Shown here one piece after another: positions 42,670-49,278 of a stretch of 64,000 nucleotides of DNA. A model generated the notes under the pieces. The model was given only the letters and a program-made list of their open reading frames with translations, ran no database searches and was not told where the DNA came from. The stretch is from VRUE01 sp963824215 (GTDB lineage Bacteria; Actinomycetota; Thermoleophilia; Solirubrobacterales; 70-9), in assembly GCA_963824215.1 (NCBI GenBank), contig CAWGOE010000001.1:682001-746000 (forward strand). Direction: 5' to 3'. Position numbers and translations under genes: made by a program. The stretch's first letter is position 1. Each line of letters opens with the position of its first letter.

Positions 42670-43260
42670 ATGAACGACGCCGAGCGGCTCGCATTTGCCA
42701 AGCGCGTTGTAGATCGTGCCTGGGCCGACCTGCCTCCTGCGGATCGCAGGTTGCTGGAGGCGATCAGGGCCGAGGGGCGCGACGCCATTGCTTGCCCGCT
42801 CGGGGTCTACACCGACGAACTGCGCCGTTCTGCGGGCTACGCGAGCTTCCCGGCCGCAGAGCGCCAGCGCCAGGATGCCGCTGCCGGCCTCTGGATTCCC
42901 GAACTGAGGCTGGTGCTACTCAACGTCGCCCATCCCAGCTTTCAGGATCTCGACCAGCACAGCCTGGGATGGGCGCTAGCCAGGGTCGCCTGGCACGAGT
43001 GGGGCCACGCGCTTGCCTTTCACCGCGCCACGAGCGAGGACGTGTCTCGGGGCCGGGAGCTCCTCGCGCTGGCGCCCCCTTCAATGGCCGAAAACGTCCG
43101 CTCCGCTGACTACCGTCAGCGCGAGTACACCCACGAGATCGTCGCTGAGGTTTATGCGCTGCTGATCAATCGTCGGCGACGGGGCGCCACCGGAAGGCCG
43201 CCCTGGCTTTCAACGGAAATCTATGAGCTAGTTAGGAGGGTAGTGGGATGGAACCAATGA
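42670..43260 (+). CDS. zinc metallopeptidase-like protein
   Basis: The 196-residue protein carries the HExxH motif in AWHEWGHALAF with downstream EYTHEIVAEVYALL as a possible third-ligand helix. This resembles gluzincin or ImmA/IrrE-like peptidases. ATG 42670 gives a compact protein; a longer in-frame start at 42574 would add a low-complexity tail. It is separated from the PycTM gene by 234 bp and may be part of the defence cluster. Confidence 0.65.
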   Translation: MNDAERLAFAKRVVDRAWADLPPADRRLLEAIRAEGRDAIACPLGVYTDELRRSAGYASFPAAERQRQDAAAGLWIPELRLVLLNVAHPSFQDLDQHSLGWALARVAWHEWGHALAFHRATSEDVSRGRELLALAPPSMAENVRSADYRQREYTHEIVAEVYALLINRRRRGATGRPPWLSTEIYELVRRVVGWNQ

Positions 43261-43409
43261 GCTTGCCGCCCGGTTACCTCCTGCCCGAGGGGAAAAGCAT
43301 GCTGGACATCCTGCGCATGGATGCGGAGTTGCTGTCCAGCGAGGGCATTGACCCCGAGTTGACGAGCTTCGAGGAGCCGCCCGAGGGCTCCGAAGCCGAC
43401 TCGGACTGA
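43248..43409 (+). CDS. small acidic island protein
   Basis: The 53-residue ORF starts at ATG 43248, overlapping the metallopeptidase stop by 13 bp, with ggaggg about 8 nt upstream. The sequence MEPMSLPPGYLLPEGKSM leads to an acidic C-terminus (EEPPEGSEADSD). It may be a partner of the peptidase. Confidence 0.5.
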   Translation: MEPMSLPPGYLLPEGKSMLDILRMDAELLSSEGIDPELTSFEEPPEGSEADSD

Positions 43410-43669
43410 TCCGACCCCTAAGCGCCAGTGCTGGCCCCGCCTGACCGCTTCCGCGAGATCTTCGTGACCGCTTTCTGTCGCGACGGAAGTGGCTCGCAAT
43501 CATTCCCTGCGAGCCACAATCCAGCTGACATCCCGGGTATCTCCGGGTATCTACGGGAATCGAGGCTCAAATAGGGAGGCGTGGTAGCCTTCGTGGGGCA
43601 GTCGCATTTCCCGGTCTAGAGCCATTTTCGGACCATCTACTCGGTCCCTTTTGCGTCCCGAGGACCGCA
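43410..43669. other. right-end non-coding region of the island
   Basis: This region holds no gene I can support. It contains two direct copies of cgggtatct at 43534-43542 and 43544-43552 and dyads near the end, possible arm-type integrase sites next to the tRNA half. Confidence 0.4.
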
Positions 43670-43712
43670 ACTGAAAATCGTGGTGTCGTGGGTTCGATTC
43701 CCACCCTCGCCA
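43670..43712 (+). tRNA. 3' half of the disrupted tRNA-Phe(GAA)
   Basis: It runs from the anticodon loop (ctgaaaa) through anticodon 3' stem tcgtg, variable loop, T-arm gtggg-ttcgatt-cccac and acceptor cctcgcc plus discriminator A. It matches the 35300-35341 half in stem pairing and not the intact island tRNA. Confidence 0.85.
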
Positions 43713-43725
43713 TTTCGTTTGCTGC

Positions 43726-44190
43726 TCAGGCAGCCTGCTTGAGGTAGGTGCGGCCTTGGTCCGTCATCTCCCAGATCCCGCGGGGGGAGCCGGATACGAG
43801 TAGCCCCTGCTGTTTCATCCGCAGTCTCGCGAACTGGGTGCGGTTGCGCCAGCGGATCTCTCCCGTCGAGGTCTCGGCGCGCTCTGCCTCTCCGAGCTGG
43901 TCCCGCATCAGCTCGCCGACTCGCTCGATCGTCTCGATCGCGGGTGCGCGGCCATCCTGCTCGTCGAGGGCTTCGAGGATGGGAATCCAATACTCCTTCT
44001 CTGGCAGGAGGGTCCCAACCTGGGCTCTCGCCTTCTCCGCCTGCGGGTTCTCGCGAGATGCCGCTCTGCCGCCTTTCTCGAAGTGATCGAGAAGCCGGCC
44101 GACAACGCTGTCTGGGGTGTCGTCGAACGGACGCGCTTGTCGCTGCAAGCGAGTGTAGTTTTTCTGCGAGATCTGAATCGAAGGGCACAT
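43726..44190 (-). CDS. Mrr_N winged-helix-like protein
   Basis: The 154-residue protein has an N-terminal basic Arg-rich segment and a C-terminal winged helix resembling the Mrr N-terminal (Mrr_N) domain: EYWIPILEALDEQDGRAPA to TQFARLRMKQQGLLVSGSPRGIWEMTDQGRTYL. Mrr_N domains sit in methylation-dependent restriction enzymes, but no nuclease domain is attached. It may be a remnant or a stand-alone DNA-binding regulator. Confidence 0.72.
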   Translation of the reverse strand: MCPSIQISQKNYTRLQRQARPFDDTPDSVVGRLLDHFEKGGRAASRENPQAEKARAQVGTLLPEKEYWIPILEALDEQDGRAPAIETIERVGELMRDQLGEAERAETSTGEIRWRNRTQFARLRMKQQGLLVSGSPRGIWEMTDQGRTYLKQAA

Positions 44191-44268
44191 AGGGTTGCAA
44201 TCTCACTTAGTCAAGTTGTCAAGGGCAACTGCAAAGACTAGCACAATAACCTGATAAACTCGCGCGGC

Positions 44269-44448
44269 ATGGCCCGCAAGCGCGACATCAAACAATTCAG
44301 GCAGGCCTGCAAAGAGATCGGGTTGACGCCTCGGGAGCGCTATGAAGCGAGCGAGGCACTCCATGCGGAGAAGGGGGAGGCGGGCACGCAGGGGCACATG
44401 AGCTATAGCGAGCTGCTGGCTTGGCTGCGACAATGGAAGCAGCGCTAA
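44269..44448 (+). CDS. small basic islet protein
   Basis: The 59-residue protein is MARKRDIKQFRQACKEIG followed by TPRERYEASEALHAEKGEA and SYSELLAWLRQWKQ, a helical basic sequence. The start is supported by a TAAACT -10 box 8 nt upstream (44255-44260), giving a leaderless start. Its stop overlaps the ATG of the next gene (TAATG). Unknown function. Confidence 0.6.
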   Translation: MARKRDIKQFRQACKEIGLTPRERYEASEALHAEKGEAGTQGHMSYSELLAWLRQWKQR

Positions 44449-44861
44449 TGGCAACTGTCGTCGCTCTAGATGCTTCTCCTGCGAATGTCCTGCGCTCTAT
44501 GCGCGGATCAATCGTTGATGCAAAAAAGGCATATCCCGGCGTGCTTCATGTCGAGATTCGCGATTCCGCTGGCGAGTTGTGGCGGCTTGCGACTCAGGAC
44601 GCTGAGTGGTCTCCGGCTGACCCTCCGGAGCTAGTCGGTCAGATGATTGAAGACGCGGAAATCGATGAGGATTCCGGTGAGCTGCGTTGCAAGCTCTCCA
44701 GCGGATCCGTCCTTGACGTACGACCGAGTAGCGCCAATGGGGCGGACGACGATCCGCCGAATTGGGAGTTGATCACGCCGGGGGGCGTCCTTTTGGAGTT
44801 CGGGCCGGGCGTTCGCTGGCAGATCAGCGGCGCCGATGCTGCGGCGTCGTCTCGTCGCTGA
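44448..44861 (+). CDS. hypothetical islet protein, DUF6188-like beta fold
   Basis: The 137-residue protein starts at ATG 44448, overlapping the preceding stop. It has repeated short beta strands (VLHVEIRDSAGELWRLATQ, VLLEFGPGVRWQI) like the immunity or DUF6188-type family. Its role is unknown. With the preceding small protein it looks like a two-gene unit. Confidence 0.5.
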   Translation: MATVVALDASPANVLRSMRGSIVDAKKAYPGVLHVEIRDSAGELWRLATQDAEWSPADPPELVGQMIEDAEIDEDSGELRCKLSSGSVLDVRPSSANGADDDPPNWELITPGGVLLEFGPGVRWQISGADAAASSRR

Positions 44862-44885
44862 TCGCGCTAACCCAAGCCTCGACGC

Positions 44886-44907
44886 TCGATTCCCACCCTC
44901 GCCATTT
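44886..44907 (+). tRNA. second tRNA-Phe 3'-end remnant
   Basis: It repeats, over 22 bp, the T-loop and acceptor end of the disrupted tRNA-Phe, without the rest. It marks the right edge of the 1.2-kb islet. Confidence 0.75.
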
Positions 44908-44915
44908 TCCTGAGC

Positions 44916-45248
44916 TCAGCAGGTCCAGTCGCTGACGCCGGTCACGGCGACGCGGTGACTGGGTGGTTTCAGCGCCAATCGGACCAGCCTCGTGCAGACG
45001 AAGTTGCCCTGCTCCTCGGTCTTGCGGTGGTCGAAGATCCGGCAGAGCACTATGCGGTCGGCATGGCGACGACAGTTCTGGACGCCGGCGTTGGCGCAGG
45101 CCTTGTCGTGCGCGCAGGTGTTTGCGGCGAAGGCGGCGGCCCTTTCGCGAGCCGCCGGGATCGTCAGCTTGGTGCTCCCCTCAGCCGGCAGAGCAACGAG
45201 GACGAACATGGCCGAGCCGGCGAGCAGCAGGCGCAGCCGGCGGCTCAT
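44916..45248 (-). CDS. secreted Cys-rich hypothetical protein
   Basis: The 110-residue protein has an N-terminal signal peptide (RLLLAGSAMFVLVALPAEG) and six Cys in the mature part (CAHDKAC, NCRRHADRIVLC, FVC, DWTC), suggesting disulfides outside the cell. The next gene upstream overlaps its ATG, so they are co-transcribed. Function unknown. Confidence 0.65.
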   Translation of the reverse strand: MSRRLRLLLAGSAMFVLVALPAEGSTKLTIPAARERAAAFAANTCAHDKACANAGVQNCRRHADRIVLCRIFDHRKTEEQGNFVCTRLVRLALKPPSHRVAVTGVSDWTC

Positions 45249-46978
45249 GGCAAAAGGTCCGGATTCAGGCGGGGAATCAGGGCTTTCGCCGTGTACTGCT
45301 GGCCGGTGGTGAGCGTGAACGATTTACCTTTGATGAAATCGCGGACCGAGACCGTGCCCTCGCCGACTTTGATCACGGTGGAGGAATCGCAGCGGTCGAC
45401 GACGAGCCAGGTGGTCCCTCGCACGGTTGCCGAGCCATAGCTGCCGCTGGTCTTGAAGTTCCCCTTGCCGCTTCCCCACAGTTTGCGGCCGCCGCCACCT
45501 GACCGGCTCAGTCTCGCGATTGGCTTCGATGCCGAGCCCCTGCGCTCGCACATCCGCCGCCCGGCGAGCTTCAGCTCGACCTCCTGGTCATTGCCCGTTT
45601 TCTGGCTGGTGATGAAAACGCCGCCCCAGAAGTGGCCGCCCTGCAGCTCTCCCGACTGCCCTTTCGACGCTTTCAGGTCAACCACCCCGCGGCGAGTATT
45701 GATCAGGCAGCCGAGTGGTACCTGCTTGAAGGAGGTGAGCCTGGAGTACTCGTCTTCGCCCGGGCACTGGAGTTCGACCGTGCCCTCGACCGGCTCGAGG
45801 TTGAGGGTCTGCCCGGCCACGGGCTTGGGTGGGCCGGTATCGACCACGAAAGACGTCGCCGCCGGGGCCGGCTCGACGTTGCCCACCCCGTCGGCGGCGC
45901 GAACTTCGAATACGTGGGAACCCTCGGCAAGGGAGGAGTAGGACCGCGGCGAAGCGCAGGAGCTCCAAGCGCCCGGGCCACTCGAGTCCAACCGGCACTG
46001 CGTGCTGCCTGGCTCCGAGGAGGTGAAGGCGAAGGTCGCGGAAGTCACGCCGATCGTGCCATTTGGCCCCCCGGTGATCGTCGTCTCGGGTGCCTCGGTA
46101 TCGACCGTGAAGGTGGCGACGGCGGGGGTCTGGTCCGAGTTGCCAACTGCATCGGACGCGCGGACTTCGAACTTGTGTGGGCCATTGGCCAGAGACGAGT
46201 AGGGCTGTGGCGAGGCGCAGGGGCTCCAAGCGCCCGCATCGTCGGAGTCCAGTCGACACTGGGTGCTCCCGGACTCCGAAGAAGTGAAGGCGAAGCTCGC
46301 CGAGGTCGCCGCGATCGCGTCGCTCGGCCCGGAGACGATCGTCGTCTCGGGCGCCTGGGTGTCGACTGCGAAGGTGGCGACGGCGGGGGTCTGATCCGAG
46401 TTGCCAACTGCATCGGACGCGCGGACTTCGAAGCTGTGGGATCCGTGGGCGAGCGAGGGGTAGGACTGTGGCGAGGCGCAGGGACTCCAGGCGCCCGCGC
46501 CATCGGAGTCCAGGCGGCACTGGAAGCTGCCCAGCTCCGAGGAGGTGAAGGCGAAGGTCGCGGAAGTTACGCCGATCGTGCCTTCGGGTCCGGAGCTGAT
46601 CGTCGTCTCGGGCGGCTGATTGTCGACCGTGAAGCTCGCCACCGCCGGAGTCGGATCGACGTGCCCGGGCCAGTTGACCGCCCGCACTTCGAAGCTGTGA
46701 GGGCCGTTGGCGAGAGACGAGTAGGTGCGCGGCGAGTGGCACCAGCGCCAATCGCGCCAGTCGTCAGAGTCGAGCCTGCATTGGAAGCCGCCGCGCTCGG
46801 GCGAGGCGAAGGTGAAGGTGGCGGAGTCAGCGACGGTCGTGCCGTCGGGGCCGGAGGTGATCCAGGTGTTCGTGTGCCACGAGCTGTTCCCATGCGCCGA
46901 TGCAATAGTCGGCAGCACGAGGCCGGTTACCAGCGCGACGCCGGCAAGTACCGCAATCAAGGCCGGCCTAAGTCGCAT
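45245..46978 (-). CDS. secreted Ig-like repeat protein with C-terminal FecR-like region
   Basis: The 577-residue protein starts at ATG 46978 with a signal peptide (PALIAVLAGVALVTGLVLPTIASA). Four tandem repeats of about 88 residues each follow the pattern PPETTI-SGP, SATFAFTSSE, QCRLDS, W-PCASP, SLANGPHKFEVRA and VDT. The last 150 residues form a separate domain with GRKLWGSGKGNFKT and VSVRDFIKGKSFTLTTGQQY, resembling FecR-type domains. Such repeat proteins are surface or matrix components. It overlaps the downstream gene by 4 nt. Confidence 0.78.
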   Translation of the reverse strand: MRLRPALIAVLAGVALVTGLVLPTIASAHGNSSWHTNTWITSGPDGTTVADSATFTFASPERGGFQCRLDSDDWRDWRWCHSPRTYSSLANGPHSFEVRAVNWPGHVDPTPAVASFTVDNQPPETTISSGPEGTIGVTSATFAFTSSELGSFQCRLDSDGAGAWSPCASPQSYPSLAHGSHSFEVRASDAVGNSDQTPAVATFAVDTQAPETTIVSGPSDAIAATSASFAFTSSESGSTQCRLDSDDAGAWSPCASPQPYSSLANGPHKFEVRASDAVGNSDQTPAVATFTVDTEAPETTITGGPNGTIGVTSATFAFTSSEPGSTQCRLDSSGPGAWSSCASPRSYSSLAEGSHVFEVRAADGVGNVEPAPAATSFVVDTGPPKPVAGQTLNLEPVEGTVELQCPGEDEYSRLTSFKQVPLGCLINTRRGVVDLKASKGQSGELQGGHFWGGVFITSQKTGNDQEVELKLAGRRMCERRGSASKPIARLSRSGGGGRKLWGSGKGNFKTSGSYGSATVRGTTWLVVDRCDSSTVIKVGEGTVSVRDFIKGKSFTLTTGQQYTAKALIPRLNPDLLP

Positions 46979-47106
46979 TGGAGCGGGAACCTTACCTAAT
47001 CGACCTAGATCGCCCAAAACTTTAGGCATGCACCTCGAAAACCGCGGCTCGCGCCCGATCCGTCGCATAGCCTGCATCAGATGAGCGCCACCAGGGGTCC
47101 CGGGCT

Positions 47107-47499
47107 TTGACCTGGGTAGAAGTCTTCGCCGTCCTCGCCGTCTCCCACCTGGTGGGGGACTTCCTCCTACAGACGGACTGGCAGGCCCGCCACAAGCAGG
47201 GGGGGCTCGGGCGCGACCCGATTCGCCGCCGTGCGCTGGTGGCCCATGTCATCACCTACATGGCGGCCTTTCTCCCGGCGCTGGTCTGGATCGGGCTCGA
47301 ATTCGACGCCGCCTGGGCAGTCTTCATCGGCCTCGTTGTCGCCATCCCCCACCTGATCCAAGACGACCGCCGTCTGCTCGACGCCTACATGGCCCGCGTC
47401 AAGGGGTTGGCGGAAACGTCCTCAGGGCTCCGGGTCGCCGTCGACCAGTCCTTCCACGCGCTTTTCCTCTTCGGTACCGCCCTGCTGGTCGTCGCCTGA
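47107..47499 (+). CDS. DUF3307 membrane protein
   Basis: The 130-residue protein has four likely membrane helices, with HLVGDFLLQTDWQARHK near the N-terminus and HVITYMAAFLPALVWIGLEF. The DUF3307 family has no established biochemical role. A TTG start at 47107 is used. The 3' end overlaps the convergent CHASE2 cyclase gene by 78 bp. Confidence 0.78.
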   Translation: MTWVEVFAVLAVSHLVGDFLLQTDWQARHKQGGLGRDPIRRRALVAHVITYMAAFLPALVWIGLEFDAAWAVFIGLVVAIPHLIQDDRRLLDAYMARVKGLAETSSGLRVAVDQSFHALFLFGTALLVVA

Positions 47500-49278
47500 C
47501 CCGGGCTCGCTGCGGGTGGGCAGCGTCCAGACGGTGATTGCGTGCGCCCGCCCGCGCACCTCGTGCTCGCCGACGAGCTCGAGGTCGGGCACCTCCGTGA
47601 GCAGCGCCAGCCGAGTCGAATCGGCGAGGAAGAGTTTGTGCCCCGTGCCTTTGGTCATTCCCTCGAGCCGGGCGGCGGTGTTGGTGGTGTCGCCGATCGC
47701 CGTGTACTCGATCCGGCGGGCGGATCCCACCTGCCCGGACATCACCATGCCGCTGTTGAGGCCGATGCCCATGTCGAAGCCGCGGCCCATGTCCTTCTCC
47801 TCCATCCAGGCGTTGAAGCGCGGCAGCCGCAGGTCGAGCATCTCGCGCGCCGCCGCGAGCGCGCGGTCGGCGTGGTCGGGCTGCTCGAGCGGCGCCCCGA
47901 AGACCGCCATGATCCCGTCCCCCATGTAAGCGACCAAGGTGCCGCCGTGGTCCATGATCGCGTCGCTCATCTCCTCCAGGTAGCGGTTCAGCACCTCGAT
48001 CACCAGGTCCGGCGGCAGCTCCTCGGAGAAGCTGGTGAAGCCGCGCAGGTCGCTGAACAGGACCGTGGTCTCGCGCCTGACCCCGCCGAGCCGCAGATCG
48101 TCGTCGGTGCGGGCGAGCACCTCGTCTACCACCGCTGCGGGCACGAAGCGGGCGAAGGTGTCGTGGACGCGCTGGCGCTCGAGCGCGGTCAGCACGTAGT
48201 TGACCGCCAGCGCGCCAAGCGCAGAGATCGCCAGCGCCAGCAGTGGGTAAACGACCGGCAGCACGACGCCCGCGTCGAAGGCGAGCTGGACAGAGACGAC
48301 AACGAGGGCGTAGAGGAGGCCGAGAGCGAGGGCGACGAGGAGTGCTGCGACCGCGCTCAGTCGCAGCGTTGCGGCGGCGGGCACCGCGGCCATCAGCAAG
48401 ATCAGCAGCAGGTCGAGCAAGGGGCCCGAGGAGGAGAGCGGAAACCCGTGTTCGGCGGTCCAGGCGGCGTTGGCCTGGATTTCGGGACCCGGCATCAGTT
48501 CGTCGCCGGTGGTCGAGGTCGGATGCACGTCCTGCAGTGAGGGCGCCGAGGCGCCGACGATCACCGTCTTGCCGCGGAAGGCGGAATCGGGCACCTGACC
48601 GCGCAGCACCCGCGAATAGGAGTGGTGGGCGATCGTTCCGGGCGGCCCCCTGTAGTCGATCCATGCCTCGCCGTCGCCTTCCATCTCGGCAGGGTCGATG
48701 GCCTCGCCCGTGGCCGCTTCGGCAACTGCGACCCCAAAGGTGACGAGGCCGTCGACCTCGTAGTGCATCTTGCGGAACTTTCCGCCGGGTTCGGGAACCA
48801 GGACGGTGTTGGCGGCCCGGGCGCCGATTTCGCGAACGATTGCTTCGCTGCCGAAGATCCGGCTGTGGCCGCGCTTGTCGGTTTCGGTGGTTGAGAGGAC
48901 CACCCCGTCGGCGCGGGCGACCGATTCGACCAGGGCGTTGTCCTGGCGTGGCGTCGTCGGCTCGGTGAACTGGATGTCGACGGCGATCACCTTGGCGCCG
49001 GCTTCGCTCAGGCGATCGATAAGGCGTGCGTGCAGCGAACGGGGGAACGGCCACTGCACCCCGAGCTCGGTGAAGGTGCGGTCGTCGATCTGGACGAGGG
49101 CGATGTTGTCCGGCGCCGGCTGGGCGCCTCGCACCGTGAAGCGGGCGTCTACGGTCTGCAGCTCCAGGGTGCGCATCAGGTTGGTCGCCTGGGTGACGAT
49201 CCCGGTTGCCGCGGCGACGATGACGACGATTAGGAGCGCGACTTCGCGGCGACGCCGCAAACCGCGCGGCGAGCTCAC
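47422..49278 (-). CDS. CHASE2-domain class III adenylate/guanylate cyclase
   Basis: The 618-residue protein has an N-terminal TM, an extracytoplasmic CHASE2 sensor (RTLELQTVDARFTVRGAQP to TSTTGDELMPGPEIQANA) and three TM helices (290-380). A catalytic domain follows with VLFSDLRGFTSF and YMGDGIMAVFG for metals and IGDTTNTAARLEGM near the nucleotide site. It senses an outside signal and makes cAMP or cGMP. It is cotranscribed with the upstream MFS-cNMP-binding gene (ATGA overlap). Confidence 0.92.
   Translation of the reverse strand: MSSPRGLRRRREVALLIVVIVAAATGIVTQATNLMRTLELQTVDARFTVRGAQPAPDNIALVQIDDRTFTELGVQWPFPRSLHARLIDRLSEAGAKVIAVDIQFTEPTTPRQDNALVESVARADGVVLSTTETDKRGHSRIFGSEAIVREIGARAANTVLVPEPGGKFRKMHYEVDGLVTFGVAVAEAATGEAIDPAEMEGDGEAWIDYRGPPGTIAHHSYSRVLRGQVPDSAFRGKTVIVGASAPSLQDVHPTSTTGDELMPGPEIQANAAWTAEHGFPLSSSGPLLDLLLILLMAAVPAAATLRLSAVAALLVALALGLLYALVVVSVQLAFDAGVVLPVVYPLLALAISALGALAVNYVLTALERQRVHDTFARFVPAAVVDEVLARTDDDLRLGGVRRETTVLFSDLRGFTSFSEELPPDLVIEVLNRYLEEMSDAIMDHGGTLVAYMGDGIMAVFGAPLEQPDHADRALAAAREMLDLRLPRFNAWMEEKDMGRGFDMGIGLNSGMVMSGQVGSARRIEYTAIGDTTNTAARLEGMTKGTGHKLFLADSTRLALLTEVPDLELVGEHEVRGRAHAITVWTLPTRSEPGSGDDQQGGTEEEKRVEGLVDGDPEP

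Larger units (their letters stand above)
35329..43682. mobile_element. integrative island inserted in tRNA-Phe at the anticodon loop
   Basis: A 13-bp direct repeat, actgaaaatcgtg, lies at 35329-35341 and 43670-43682, at the anticodon arm of the two tRNA halves. Joining the outer halves regenerates a perfect cloverleaf. The insert encodes an integrase at its left end, an intact tRNA-Phe, and cargo including a Pycsar-like defence locus. Internal tRNA sequence at 37168-37178 repeats 11 bp of the core. No transfer or replication genes are visible, so mobilisation would depend on integrase alone or on helpers. Confidence 0.75.
43694..44907. mobile_element. 1.2-kb islet bounded by a tRNA 3'-end direct repeat
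   Basis: A 22-bp identical segment, the tRNA T-arm and acceptor end plus three bases, occurs at 43694-43715 and 44886-44907. This is the usual footprint of insertion at the 3' end of a tRNA gene. The segment between holds the Mrr_N-like gene and two small genes, with no integrase, so it is a non-autonomous or decayed islet stacked on the larger island. Confidence 0.65.

Noticed and set aside
42459..42788. Minus-strand 109-residue ORF between PycTM and the peptidase
   Set aside because: Most of it lies antisense to the peptidase gene; only the last 25 residues look protein-like, so it is at best a remnant.
43534..43552. CRISPR-like repeats cgggtatct
   Set aside because: There are only two short copies with a 1-bp spacer and no array or cas gene; more likely integrase arm sites or chance.
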